NCBI GenBank assembly: GCA_959019945.1
Contig: CAUEQD010000007.1
Location: forward strand, 1 to 64,000
Origin: an uncultured Collinsella sp.
GTDB taxonomy: Bacteria > Actinomycetota > Coriobacteriia > Coriobacteriales > Coriobacteriaceae
Direction of reading: 5' to 3'
DNA length: 64,000 nt
How positions within the stretch are numbered: the stretch's first letter is position 1; each line of letters begins with the position of its first letter. The notes under the pieces were generated by a model. It was not told the DNA's origin and ran no database searches. It was given only the letters and a program-made list of their open reading frames with translations. The position numbers were made by a program, and so were the translations under genes. This document shows, one piece after another, positions 25,595-34,018 of this stretch.

Positions 25595-26972
25595 CGCTTC
25601 CGATCCGCGCCGGCAGAGTCGTCTGGGTCAGCCCTCGTCGCGCCCTACTCAGCCTGGTCAGCGCCCTGCGCAGCCGACGCAGCGCGCAGCTCAGCCTGCC
25701 GCGCGTCCGGTGCAGTCCTCCTCTCGTTCGGCCCAGCCTGCTCAGCGGACGGCTCAGCAGCCTTCTGCTCGTTCGGCCCAGCCTGCAGGCGGTACCCGCT
25801 TTAAGCAGCAGGCATCTACCCAGCGAGTGCAGGCCCCCCAGTCGCATTCGCATCACGCTCTCGGTTCCCACGGCGTTGCTCCGGCTACGCGCTCGAGCTA
25901 TAACACGCACGTCCGCCGTGGTACACAAAAGAAAAGCTCCCCGGTGCCTATGATTATCGGTGGCGTCGTCGCCGTGCTTGCGCTTGTCGCGATCGTTTTC
26001 TTTGTCGTGCCAGCCGTCAAGGGCTTCTTTGGCGGTGAGGATGCGAAAGTCGCTGCTGGCCAGCAAGTTACTATCACGATTCCCGACGGTGCCTCGGGCG
26101 ATACTATCGCCTCGATTCTCTCTGAGAACCATATCGTCGAAAATCCCAAGGATTATTATGCGGCGGTGAAAAAGCTCAACGCCGATATGTCGCTCAAGCC
26201 TGGTACTTATTCGTTCACCACACTCATGGATGCGACCAAGGTTGTTCAGCAGCTCATGGAAGGCCCCAACGCGGGCTCCAATGCGCTGACTATCCCTGAG
26301 GGCCTAACGGTCGATCAAGTCGCCGACCGTGTGGCCCAGGCTTACGACAGCATCTCTAAGGAAGACTTCCTCAACCAGGCCAAGGCCTCCAACTACGTGG
26401 ACGACTATAGCTTCCTTAAGGGCGCCGCCAACGACTCGCTCGAGGGCTTCTTGTTCCCCAAGACTTATTCGTTGGGTGATTCGCCGACGGCCGATGACGT
26501 GGTTCGCGCTATGCTCGATCAGTTTAAGACCGAGTACAAGTCGCTTGACTTTGCGAGCTGCGAAGCCAAGATCAAGGAGCGCTACGGTGTGGAGATGTCC
26601 GACTACGACATCGTCAACCTTGCCTCCATCGTCGAGCGCGAGGGTCTCAATGCCGATCAGCGCGCGCATGTGGCATCGGTGTTCTACAACCGCTTGGCCG
26701 GCAAGCTCGATGGTCTGCGTTACCTCAACAGCGATGCGACCATGATGTATGTCACCGGTGGCGAGGTTACCGCCGACGACCTGCAGAGCGATAGTCCCTA
26801 TAACACCTACAAGCACGAGGGCCTTCCGCCCACGCCCATCTGCTCTCCGTCGCTCGAGGCACTCAAGGCCACGCTTGAGCCGACCGACTCCGATGACCTG
26901 TATTTCTACATTACACAGGACGAGGAGTACTTCTCGCAAACCTACGAAGAGCATCAACAGTCTTGGAATTAA
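25587..26972 (+). CDS. mltG: Endolytic murein transglycosylase MltG with long basic N-terminus
   Basis: 461 aa. Residues 1 to about 110 are a cytoplasmic low-complexity stretch rich in Gln, Pro, Ala, Ser and Arg with repeated 'SAQPAQR'-like units. One membrane helix follows (VPMIIGGVVAVLALVAIVFF), then the extracytoplasmic LysM-like and YceG catalytic domain. The catalytic glutamate lies in NLASIVEREG, followed by VFYNRL and the C-terminal NTYKHEGLPPTPI. MltG cuts nascent glycan strands and sets their length. The long N-tail is an unusual extension and could mediate interaction with the division or elongation machinery. Confidence 0.93.
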   Translation: MPSASDPRRQSRLGQPSSRPTQPGQRPAQPTQRAAQPAARPVQSSSRSAQPAQRTAQQPSARSAQPAGGTRFKQQASTQRVQAPQSHSHHALGSHGVAPATRSSYNTHVRRGTQKKSSPVPMIIGGVVAVLALVAIVFFVVPAVKGFFGGEDAKVAAGQQVTITIPDGASGDTIASILSENHIVENPKDYYAAVKKLNADMSLKPGTYSFTTLMDATKVVQQLMEGPNAGSNALTIPEGLTVDQVADRVAQAYDSISKEDFLNQAKASNYVDDYSFLKGAANDSLEGFLFPKTYSLGDSPTADDVVRAMLDQFKTEYKSLDFASCEAKIKERYGVEMSDYDIVNLASIVEREGLNADQRAHVASVFYNRLAGKLDGLRYLNSDATMMYVTGGEVTADDLQSDSPYNTYKHEGLPPTPICSPSLEALKATLEPTDSDDLYFYITQDEEYFSQTYEEHQQSWN

Positions 26973-26973
26973 C

Positions 26974-27471
26974 ATGAGGATTTTTAGCCCCAAACGATAC
27001 GTTGCCTCGGTCGATCGCATCGACCTTGATACCCTGTGGGCCGACGGTAAACGCGCCATTCTGCTCGATCGCGATAACACCCTCGTGCCGCGCGACACCG
27101 AGCAGGTTCCCACCGCGGTTTCCGCTTGGCTCGACGCCGCCCGCGCCAAGGGTTTTAAGCTGTGCATGGTGTCCAACAACTGGCATCGCGACCAGGTCAT
27201 GAGCTCTGCACGCGAGCTGGGACTCGAGGCCATCAGCCACGCCATGAAGCCGGCGCCGTTTGCCCTCAAGGCGGGTCTTAAGCGCCTCGGCGCCACGGTC
27301 GACGAGGCGGTGCTGATCGGTGATCAGCTCTACACTGACGTGTGGAGCGGTAATTTCGCCGGCGTCGATACCATCCTGGTAAAGCCGCAGGCGACGCAGG
27401 ACCTGTGGTATACGCAGATCTTCCGTATCTTTGAGCGCCGGGCCCTGCGCGACCTTCCCTGCGAGGAATAG
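26974..27471 (+). CDS. YqeG-family HAD-IIIA phosphatase
   Basis: 165 aa. HAD motif I is seen as LLDRDNTLV, motif II as MVSNN, and motifs III/IV as KPAPFALKAG and VLIGDQLYTDVWSGN. The YqeG family is conserved in Gram-positive bacteria beside aro and efp genes; its substrate is not securely known (homologues are phosphatidylglycerophosphate phosphatase-like). ATG 26974 begins one base after the mltG stop, and only a weak Shine-Dalgarno is visible, so translational coupling is likely. aroK follows after 8 nt. Confidence 0.85.
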   Translation: MRIFSPKRYVASVDRIDLDTLWADGKRAILLDRDNTLVPRDTEQVPTAVSAWLDAARAKGFKLCMVSNNWHRDQVMSSARELGLEAISHAMKPAPFALKAGLKRLGATVDEAVLIGDQLYTDVWSGNFAGVDTILVKPQATQDLWYTQIFRIFERRALRDLPCEE

Positions 27472-27479
27472 GTCTCGCT

Positions 27480-28013
27480 ATGTCCCAGCACACCAAACAC
27501 GGCTGCGACCATATCTTCTTTATCGGCTTTTTGGGCGCGGGCAAGTCGACGCTCGCGCGCAACGTCGGCACCATGTTCAAGCGGCGTTTTATCGATACCG
27601 ACCGCCTGGTCGTGCGCCGTTGCGGCAAGTCGGTAACCGAGATTTTTGAGACCGAGGGCGAGGATCGTTTTCGCGAGCTCGAGACCTCGGCGCTCCGTTC
27701 GCTCCAAAGTGAGCGCAGCCTGTTGGTTTCGTGCGGGGGCGGTATCGTCGAGACACCGGTGAATATTGAGCTGATGCACGAAATGGGTACGTGCGTGTAC
27801 CTCGAGGGCGACTTCGAGGATTCGATTCGCCAGATTCGTCGGTCCGACACGCGCCCCGATTTCCGCTCGCCTGAGCATGCCGCGCGCCTGTTTGAGCATC
27901 GCCGTCCGCTGTATCGCCAGGCTGCCGACCTTACCCTTGATATTCGCAACAAGTCCTTCGAGGACGTTTCCTACCTTTGTGCCGAGATGCTTTTGGAGCG
28001 TGGGCTGCTATGA
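27480..28013 (+). CDS. aroK: Shikimate kinase
   Basis: 177 aa. Phosphorylates shikimate with ATP in the chorismate pathway. Walker A is GFLGAGKST. The shikimate-binding motifs FIDTDRLVVRR, FRELETSAL and VSCGGGIV are present, with the lid arginine in RRSDTRPDF and RRPLYRQAA. It overlaps the next gene by 4 nt (ATGA). The first ~10 residues precede the usual start of the fold but ATG 27480 is the only reasonable start. The neighbour should be AroB, but that protein is degenerate. Confidence 0.94.
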   Translation: MSQHTKHGCDHIFFIGFLGAGKSTLARNVGTMFKRRFIDTDRLVVRRCGKSVTEIFETEGEDRFRELETSALRSLQSERSLLVSCGGGIVETPVNIELMHEMGTCVYLEGDFEDSIRQIRRSDTRPDFRSPEHAARLFEHRRPLYRQAADLTLDIRNKSFEDVSYLCAEMLLERGLL

Positions 28014-29119
28014 TTCGCCGTCAACTGATCAATTTCCAAAACCGCAGCGTCGATGTCCGTGTCGGATTGGGTGCGTTCGATGAACTGTCGCGTATGTTTG
28101 CCTCGGCCGTGGGCAAGCCTAAGCGCGCGATGGTCGTTTGGAACGACGCCACATCTGAGCGCTATGGCGAGGTTGTCGAGCATGCGCTGGTCGACGCCGG
28201 TTTTGCCGTGTCGCTGCTAGTCCTTGAGGTTTCGCCTGCCGGTGCTACGCTGGCCGATGCCGATACCGTCTTTGGTGCCTTGTCTGCCAACGGCGTTACC
28301 TGCGACGATCTGGTTGTCGCCGTTGGCGATGCCGCAACCTGCTCGGTTGTTAGCTGGTGCGCCAACCAGTGGTGCGGCCGAACCGAGTGCGCGCTGTTGC
28401 CGACGACCTTCGACGCCATGCTCACGGTCGCGACGACCATGAAGCCGCTCGTCGCCTCGTCGGCCAATGCGCTTCCCGCTATCGCGTTCCGTCCCGAACC
28501 GGGCTTGGTCGTGTGTGACCTCGACCTTGTTCGTGAGGCGGACCCCGAGGACCTCAAGCTCGGCTTTGTGGTGCTTGTTGGCACCATGCTTTCGAGCAGT
28601 AAGTCCCGCTGGAATCAGTTTACTGAGACCGTCCCCGAGATTCTCGCGGGCGAGGAGGTTGCGCTCGTCAATGCCGTTCAATGGTCTCAGACTGCCCGTA
28701 AGGACGTACTGATGGCCACAAACCCGAGCGCTCGCCATGCGCTCGATTTTGGCAAGACGGGGGAGTGTACCCTGCGCGCCTGCTTGGGCGATGCCGCTTC
28801 GCAGGTCCCTGCCTACCAGCTGTTATCCGAGGGCATGCGCTTTGAGGTGCGCCTAGCACATGATGCCTGCGACTTTGATATCGATTACGTCTTTGAGGTC
28901 GATGACTGCCTGGAGGACTTTGGCATCGAGGAACTTGCCTTCGACCTGGAGCCCACCGCGTTTATCGAGGAGTTCCGCAGGCAGCAGTTCGCCCGCTCGA
29001 ACCGTAGTATGTTGCCGCTGCCCGCGGCACTCGGCGCCATTCGTTTAACGAGCGTTGAGGACGAGGTTCTTGAGCGCCATGTTCACGCCTACTTGGCTTC
29101 TCGCAAAGAACTTCTCTAA
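28010..29119 (+). CDS. AroB-like protein, catalytic motifs lost
   Basis: 369 aa, the length and position of 3-dehydroquinate synthase. The N-terminal nucleotide-binding half is AroB-like in layout, and the PTT of the QVPTT motif is kept (LLPTTFDAML, residues 130-138). However, the GGG-x-x-GD cofactor motif reads AVGDAATC (104-111), and the DSSVGGK substrate loop is replaced by LTVATTMK. The GHTFGHAxE metal motif is DFGKTGECT (246-254), and the HGE motif is SEG (273-275). The zinc ligands are therefore absent. It is probably a non-catalytic paralogue or one with a new activity. The stop of aroK and this ATG overlap by 4 nt. A functional aroB should exist elsewhere if the pathway is complete. 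Confidence 0.7.
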   Translation: MIRRQLINFQNRSVDVRVGLGAFDELSRMFASAVGKPKRAMVVWNDATSERYGEVVEHALVDAGFAVSLLVLEVSPAGATLADADTVFGALSANGVTCDDLVVAVGDAATCSVVSWCANQWCGRTECALLPTTFDAMLTVATTMKPLVASSANALPAIAFRPEPGLVVCDLDLVREADPEDLKLGFVVLVGTMLSSSKSRWNQFTETVPEILAGEEVALVNAVQWSQTARKDVLMATNPSARHALDFGKTGECTLRACLGDAASQVPAYQLLSEGMRFEVRLAHDACDFDIDYVFEVDDCLEDFGIEELAFDLEPTAFIEEFRRQQFARSNRSMLPLPAALGAIRLTSVEDEVLERHVHAYLASRKELL

Positions 29120-29251
29120 GATTTATTGACATCCATCGTCTTTCGTATCATGTTGAGGGGCGGGTTTTCAATCGGTTGCGGATCGCATGCGATTCCGTCG
29201 TTCGGTTGAGACCCGTTCCGTCTTTATAGAGACAATAAGAAAGGAATCTGC

Positions 29252-30382
29252 ATGTCTGAGTTTGCTGCCGGTCCTGCCGGTCGTATCGAACGTGTCCGTG
29301 CCCTGATGGTCGAGCGCGGCTATGACGCTATCGTGGTACGCGACGAGGCCAATCTTCGTTGGCTCACGGGCGTGAAGGGCGTCTTCGACTACACCTTCGA
29401 GTTCCCGCACGCGGCGTTTATTACGGCCGACCAGTGCCTGTTCCATACCGACTCGCGCTACCTCAACAGCTTTGAGGAGAACACGCCCGCCGGCAGCCCC
29501 TGGGTCTACGACATGGACGAGGGCACCATCCCCGGTTGGGTCGCCGGCAAGATCGCGGCCAACAAGTGCCGCGTCTGCGCTGTCGAGGACGACATGCAGA
29601 TCAACTTCTACCAGGGTATTCAGCGTGGTCTGGAGGATCGTTCCGTCGCCTGCATGTTGCCGCTGATGCATGACGACATCCGCAAGATGCGCGCCATCAA
29701 GGACGCCGAGGAGATCGAGCTCATGCGCCACGCGCAGTCGATCACCGATGCCGCCTTCCAGCATATGCTCGGCTTTATTAAGCCCGGCATGACCGAGAAG
29801 CAGGTTCGCAACGAGCTCGAGAACTTTATGTTCGCCAACGGTGCTGACAGCCTTGCCTTCGGCTCCATCGTGGCGAGCGGCCCCAACACCGCCAACCCGC
29901 ATGCCGTCCCGAGCGACCGCGTGATCGAGAAGGGCGACTTTGTCCTCATGGATTACGGCGCGGGCTACTGCGATTATCGCTCCGACATGACACGCACTGT
30001 CGTGATGGGCGAGCCTACCCAGGAGCAGCTCGACCTGTACGCGCTCGTGCGCCGTACGCACGAGGAGTGCGTCGCTGCCATCCATCCGGGCGTCGAGGGC
30101 AACGACATTTTCAAGCTTTCCAAGAAGATTATCGGCGATGCCGGCTATGGCGATTATTACAACCATGGTCTGGGTCACGGCGTGGGCATCGACATCCATG
30201 AGCTGCCCAACTTCAACCGCAGCAAGAACACCATCGAGGTCGGCTCGGTTATCACCATGGAGCCCGGCGTGTATCTGCCCGGTGTGGGCGGCGTGCGTCT
30301 GGAGGACTACGGCGTGGTCACCGAGAACGGCTACGAGCCCTTCACCAAGACCCCGCACGACCTGCACGTCATCGATTGCTAG
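29252..30382 (+). CDS. Xaa-Pro aminopeptidase/dipeptidase (M24B family)
   Basis: 376 aa, with a creatinase-like N-terminal domain (residues ~10-140) and a C-terminal 'pita-bread' domain. The dinuclear metal ligands are visible: Asp in VLMDYGAGY and SDMTRTV, His in GLGHGVGIDIHE, and Glu in TMEPGVYLPG and GVRLEDYG. It removes N-terminal residues before proline or splits Xaa-Pro dipeptides. AAAGGAA precedes ATG 29252. A promoter-like TTGACA (29126-29131) lies upstream; the aroK-aroB gene group seems to end before it. Its place just before efp is the standard Gram-positive order. Confidence 0.92.
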   Translation: MSEFAAGPAGRIERVRALMVERGYDAIVVRDEANLRWLTGVKGVFDYTFEFPHAAFITADQCLFHTDSRYLNSFEENTPAGSPWVYDMDEGTIPGWVAGKIAANKCRVCAVEDDMQINFYQGIQRGLEDRSVACMLPLMHDDIRKMRAIKDAEEIELMRHAQSITDAAFQHMLGFIKPGMTEKQVRNELENFMFANGADSLAFGSIVASGPNTANPHAVPSDRVIEKGDFVLMDYGAGYCDYRSDMTRTVVMGEPTQEQLDLYALVRRTHEECVAAIHPGVEGNDIFKLSKKIIGDAGYGDYYNHGLGHGVGIDIHELPNFNRSKNTIEVGSVITMEPGVYLPGVGGVRLEDYGVVTENGYEPFTKTPHDLHVIDC

Positions 30383-30404
30383 CCCATTTCGATAGATTTT
30401 TGGG

Positions 30405-30446
30405 GCGGGGCGTCCAGATCGATTCGGACGCCCCGCGTTCTCTTTT
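30405..30446 (+). terminator. Terminator after the M24 peptidase gene
   Basis: GCGGGGCGTCC (30405-30415) pairs perfectly with GGACGCCCCGC (30426-30436) and is followed by GTTCTCTTTTT. Confidence 0.88.
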
Positions 30447-30478
30447 TATGCGCTCGCTGCAGGCGCCGTCAGCAAGTG

Positions 30479-30484
30479 TATAAT
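30479..30484 (+). promoter_or_regulatory. -10 box of the efp operon promoter
   Basis: A perfect TATAAT lies 57 bp before efp and after the preceding terminator. A clear -35 hexamer is not visible at the right spacing. Confidence 0.5.
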
Positions 30485-30541
30485 TTCGGTCGTATGTAAT
30501 TTGGACGCTTGTGCGTTCTGCCCATAACAAGAAAGGTCGCT

Positions 30542-31105
30542 ATGCCTACCATTTCTACCGCCGACTTCAAGAACGGCCTCGGTCTCCGCATCAAGGACAA
30601 GGTCTACACCATCGTCGAGTTCCAGCATGTCAAGCCGGGCAAGGGCGGCGCGTTTGTGCGCTACAAGACCCGCGACATCAAGAGCGGCCGCGTCGTCGAG
30701 AACACCTGCAACGCTGGCACCAAGTTCGAGAGCGTTATGCTCACCACCCGTGAGTTCCAGTACCTCTACAACGATGGCGCCGACTACATCTTCATGGACA
30801 ATGAGACCTATGAGCAGGTTCCCGTTCCCGAGGACATGGTGGGCGAGAACTCCAAGTGGCTGCGCGAGAACGACATCTGCCAGCTGCTCTTCGCCGACGA
30901 TGAGCTCATGGGCGTGACCCCGCCGATGTTCATCGAGACCACCATCGTCCAGACCGACCCGGGCTTTAAGGGCGACACCGTCCAGGGTTCCACCAAGCCG
31001 GCCACGATCGACACCGGCGCTGTCATCCAGGTCCCCATGTACCTCAACGAGGGCGAGGTCATCAAGGTTGACACCCGCGACGGCAAGTTCGTCTCCCGCG
31101 TCTAG
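30542..31105 (+). CDS. efp: Elongation factor P
   Basis: 187 aa, three beta-barrel domains. The KOW-like domain I carries the loop HVKPGKGGAFVR, whose lysine is the usual post-translational modification site. The C-terminal OB domain ends with GEVIKVDTRDGKFVSRV. EF-P relieves ribosome stalling at polyproline stretches. AAGAAAGG precedes ATG 30542. The gene opens an operon with asp23, nusB, xseB, tlyA, nadK and recN. Confidence 0.96.
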   Translation: MPTISTADFKNGLGLRIKDKVYTIVEFQHVKPGKGGAFVRYKTRDIKSGRVVENTCNAGTKFESVMLTTREFQYLYNDGADYIFMDNETYEQVPVPEDMVGENSKWLRENDICQLLFADDELMGVTPPMFIETTIVQTDPGFKGDTVQGSTKPATIDTGAVIQVPMYLNEGEVIKVDTRDGKFVSRV

Positions 31106-31129
31106 CAACCAACTCTTCTAGGAGGACTC

Positions 31130-31492
31130 ATGCCCCAGGAAATCAAGATTGACGGCATCGGCATTTCGCCCGATGTTCTGACCGCCATCGTCTCGCGCGC
31201 CGTGTCCGATGTCGAGGGCATCGCCTCCGTTGGCGTCAAGGACCTTGCCACCAACCTTGTCTCCATGATGCTCTCGTCCAAGGCCCCGGCTTCTGAGCCG
31301 GCGGTCGAGGCCGAGGTCGTCGGCGACAAGCTCGCACTCACCGTGCGCGTCGTGGTGTTCTTTGGCTATCCGTTCAAGAAACTCGCCGAGGCCGTTCGCG
31401 CTGCCGTGGTCGCCGCCATCGATGCCCAGGTTGGCGTTGAGGTCGAGCGCGTTGACGTTTGCATCGACGGCCTCGTTTTCCCCAAGGAGTAA
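31130..31492 (+). CDS. Asp23/Gls24 family envelope stress response protein
   Basis: 120 aa. Typical Asp23 features: GIGISPDVLTAIVSRAVSDVEGIASVG at the N-terminus and the alternating beta pattern LALTVRVVVFFGYPFKKLAEAVR, ending in ERVDVCIDGLVF. Members associate with the cell envelope in Firmicutes; the precise role here is unknown. AGGAGG precedes ATG 31130. Between efp and nusB this is the YqhY position of the family. The next gene starts 4 nt after its stop. Confidence 0.88.
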   Translation: MPQEIKIDGIGISPDVLTAIVSRAVSDVEGIASVGVKDLATNLVSMMLSSKAPASEPAVEAEVVGDKLALTVRVVVFFGYPFKKLAEAVRAAVVAAIDAQVGVEVERVDVCIDGLVFPKE

Positions 31493-31495
31493 CCT

Positions 31496-32080
31496 TTGAG
31501 CCTTAAGGTTTATCGCGGGCGTACGCTTGCCCGCAGTCAGGCGCTGCAGCTGCTGTTCCAGGCCGAGGCCACGGACAGCCCGCTCGAGCGCGTCCTCGAG
31601 GGTGATTTCCTGATCTCGAAGGGTCCCCTCGATCCCTATGCTCTGGAGCTGTGCCGAGGTGCCTACGAGCATATCGACCGCATCGACTGTGCTCTGCGCT
31701 CCGTTGCCAAGAACTGGGATCTTATGCGCATGCCCGGCGCCGACCGCAACCTGCTGCGTATCGCCGTTTACGAGATGCGTTTCCTCACCGACGAGGAGGT
31801 CTCGGACGCCATCGTGATCAACGAGGCCGTTGAGCTTGCCAAGGCCTATGGCACCGACCAGTCCGCGTCGTTCGTCAACGGCGTGCTGGGCAAGATCGCT
31901 CGCAGCGAGGAGCTGCCAGGCGAGGACCTGTACCAAGAGCTGCTGGCCGAAGATCGCGCTCGCGAGGAGGCACAGGCTGCCGAGGCTGCCGCCAAGGTTG
32001 CGGTTGCCCAGGCTGAGGCTGGCGTGCTGGCCGAGGATGCGGACGCCGCCGAGGCTGTTGTCGACTCCGTCGAGGAGTAG
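31496..32080 (+). CDS. nusB: Transcription antitermination factor NusB
   Basis: 194 aa. The all-helical NusB domain covers residues 1-145 (TLARSQALQLLFQAEAT, DRNLLRIAVYEMRF, INEAVELAKAYGTDQSASFVNGVLGKIA). NusB with NusE/S10 binds boxA in rRNA leaders. The last ~50 residues are an Ala/Glu-rich acidic tail not present in most NusB proteins. TTG start at 31496 with AAGGAG 6 nt upstream. xseB follows after 2 nt. Confidence 0.93.
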   Translation: MSLKVYRGRTLARSQALQLLFQAEATDSPLERVLEGDFLISKGPLDPYALELCRGAYEHIDRIDCALRSVAKNWDLMRMPGADRNLLRIAVYEMRFLTDEEVSDAIVINEAVELAKAYGTDQSASFVNGVLGKIARSEELPGEDLYQELLAEDRAREEAQAAEAAAKVAVAQAEAGVLAEDADAAEAVVDSVEE

Positions 32081-32082
32081 CT

Positions 32083-32322
32083 ATGCCAGAGGGTTCCGTC
32101 CGCAACTTCGACGAGATCTCGGACCGCTTGGACCAGATCATCGCTACCGTTCGTTCCAAGGATACCTCCTTGGAGCGTTCGCTCGATTTGTTTGACGAGG
32201 CGATTGAGCTGGGCTCCCGCGCGGTCGATATGGTCGACAAGTTTGAGCTGACGCCGCGTGAGGCCGACAAGCTCGAGCAGGAATATGATGAGGATGCGGC
32301 AAACGAATCCCAGGATAGCTAG
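32083..32322 (+). CDS. xseB: Exodeoxyribonuclease VII small subunit
   Basis: 79 aa. The short helical hairpin is typical (FDEISDRLDQIIATVRS, TSLERSLDLFDEAIELGSRA). With XseA it forms an exonuclease acting on single-stranded DNA. The ATG follows the nusB stop by 2 nt. The usual partner xseA is not in the window; the operon goes on with tlyA instead. Confidence 0.9.
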   Translation: MPEGSVRNFDEISDRLDQIIATVRSKDTSLERSLDLFDEAIELGSRAVDMVDKFELTPREADKLEQEYDEDAANESQDS

Positions 32323-32357
32323 GCCGCATCTCTGGATACGAATGGTTGATGGCATTC

Positions 32358-33161
32358 ATGAAACGCGTGCGTCTTGATGACGAACTGATTTCACAGGGCA
32401 TCTGCGCCGATCGCGCGGATGCCCTTCGCACTCTTATGGCCGGCTTGGTCTCGAGTGGCGGTGAGCGCTTGACTTCGCCGGGTCTTAAGGTGATGCCGGG
32501 GCTGCCGCTGCACGTGAGGGGGCGCATTCCCTATGTTGGCCGCGGCGGACTTAAGCTCGAAGGCGCGCTTGATGCGTTTGGCATCAATCCGACGGGCCTT
32601 GCCTGTTTGGATGTGGGCTGCTCTACCGGGGGTTTTACCGATTGCCTGCTCAAGCGCGGAGCTGCGACCGTTGTCTCTGTGGACGTGGGTCGCGCCCAGT
32701 TCGATTGGTCGTTGCGTCAGGACGATCGCGTGACGCTGCATGAGCGCACAAACGTGACGCAGCTGCCTGAGCTTGGCTATGCCGGCACTATCGACCTGGC
32801 TGTGTGTGATGTCTCGTTTACCAGCATCGCGAACATTATCGATGCGGTACTGGCGTGCCTGGCGCCTACGGGTGCATTCTGCACGCTCGTAAAGCCGCAG
32901 TTTGAGGCTCCGGCGGCGCTGGTGGGCGAGGGCGGCATTGTGACCGATTCCGCCGTGCGCCGCGATACACTCGTGGCGGCGGTTGAACTCTTTGCTGCCA
33001 AGGGCCTGTTCCCGGTCGATGTGTGCGTGTCGCCCATTCATGGTGCCAAGGGCAACGTTGAGTTTTTCCTGTACGGCACGAGATTTGACCCCGGCGATCG
33101 CTCGCAAGACGAGCTGCAATCCCAGGTATCGGTTATGAGCGAGAAAGCTGCAACGCTATGA
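32358..33161 (+). CDS. tlyA: TlyA-family rRNA 2'-O-methyltransferase / hemolysin-like protein
   Basis: About 267 aa. An N-terminal S4 RNA-binding domain (RVRLDDELISQG...YVGRGGLKLEGALDAF) joins an FtsJ-type methyltransferase domain. The SAM motif is LDVGCSTGGFTDCLLKRGA, followed by VVSVDVGRAQFDWSL and LVKPQFEAP. TlyA methylates ribose in 16S and 23S rRNA in mycobacteria and sensitises to capreomycin. ATG 32358 gives the standard N-terminus; TTG 32346 and ATG 32349 are in frame and ribosome binding sites are weak for all three. It overlaps nadK by 4 nt. Confidence 0.9.
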   Translation: MKRVRLDDELISQGICADRADALRTLMAGLVSSGGERLTSPGLKVMPGLPLHVRGRIPYVGRGGLKLEGALDAFGINPTGLACLDVGCSTGGFTDCLLKRGAATVVSVDVGRAQFDWSLRQDDRVTLHERTNVTQLPELGYAGTIDLAVCDVSFTSIANIIDAVLACLAPTGAFCTLVKPQFEAPAALVGEGGIVTDSAVRRDTLVAAVELFAAKGLFPVDVCVSPIHGAKGNVEFFLYGTRFDPGDRSQDELQSQVSVMSEKAATL

Positions 33162-34018
33162 AGGTCTTTCTGGTTCCCAATTACTACAAGCAAGAGGCGG
33201 TCGAGAGCGGCCTGATGCTCGAGCTTTGGCTGACGCGCCAGGGCTATGAGGTCGCATGGGCTGCCGACCAGCGATCGAAGATTCAAAGCACGCCTGATAT
33301 TGACGGCTCCGATCTGGTCATTACGCTCGGCGGCGACGGCACGTTGCTGCGCGCTGCCCGCATCCTCAACCATCGTGAGATTCCTATCCTCGGTCTTTCC
33401 TATGGTCACCTGGGTTTTTTAACTGCTGCGAGTCCCGAGGAGCGCGACATTCTGCAGGTCGTGAGCGACGCCCTGTCCGGCGAGCTGCATGTGAGCCGTC
33501 GCGCTACCATCGCCGCGGATATCGTGTCCGTGCGCGAAGATGGTACGAAGGATGTTGTGCGCACCTTCGCCCTCAACGACATGGCGCTTACGCGCGGCCC
33601 CCTGTCCGATATGGTCGAGTTTGACATCACGGTGTCCGGTCACCATATCGACCGCCTACGCGGTGACGGTGTCGTCGTTTCGACGGCGACTGGTTCTACG
33701 GGTTACGCGCTCAGCGCCGGTGGCCCCATCGTGAGCCCTGACTATACGGGCATGGTCTGCGTACCCATTGCGCCGCACACCATTCAAGCTCGCGCTTTCT
33801 TGACTTCGCCGAGCGATGTCGTCGAAATCTTTATGTCTGATGACCGTCCGAGCGTTCCGGCGATCGCTATCGATGGACAGTTTATTACCTGCGACGGCAC
33901 GGTCGAGAGCGTGGCCGTGCGCCGAGGCCCCGGCGATGTGCTGCTGCTCGACTACGGCCCCGAGAGTTTTTACAACTCGGTGAGCCGCGTATTCTACGGA
34001 GTCCGCCATGATCGATGA
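33158..34018 (+). CDS. nadK: NAD kinase
   Basis: 286 aa. Phosphorylates NAD to NADP. Family motifs are present: LVITLGGDGTLLRAAR (GGDGT), GHLGFL, TFALNDMALTRG (NE/D region) and DGVVVSTATGSTGYALSAGGPI. The order tlyA-nadK-recN is typical of Gram-positive bacteria. It starts inside the tlyA stop (ATGA overlap) and overlaps recN by 11 nt. Confidence 0.95.
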   Translation: MKVFLVPNYYKQEAVESGLMLELWLTRQGYEVAWAADQRSKIQSTPDIDGSDLVITLGGDGTLLRAARILNHREIPILGLSYGHLGFLTAASPEERDILQVVSDALSGELHVSRRATIAADIVSVREDGTKDVVRTFALNDMALTRGPLSDMVEFDITVSGHHIDRLRGDGVVVSTATGSTGYALSAGGPIVSPDYTGMVCVPIAPHTIQARAFLTSPSDVVEIFMSDDRPSVPAIAIDGQFITCDGTVESVAVRRGPGDVLLLDYGPESFYNSVSRVFYGVRHDR

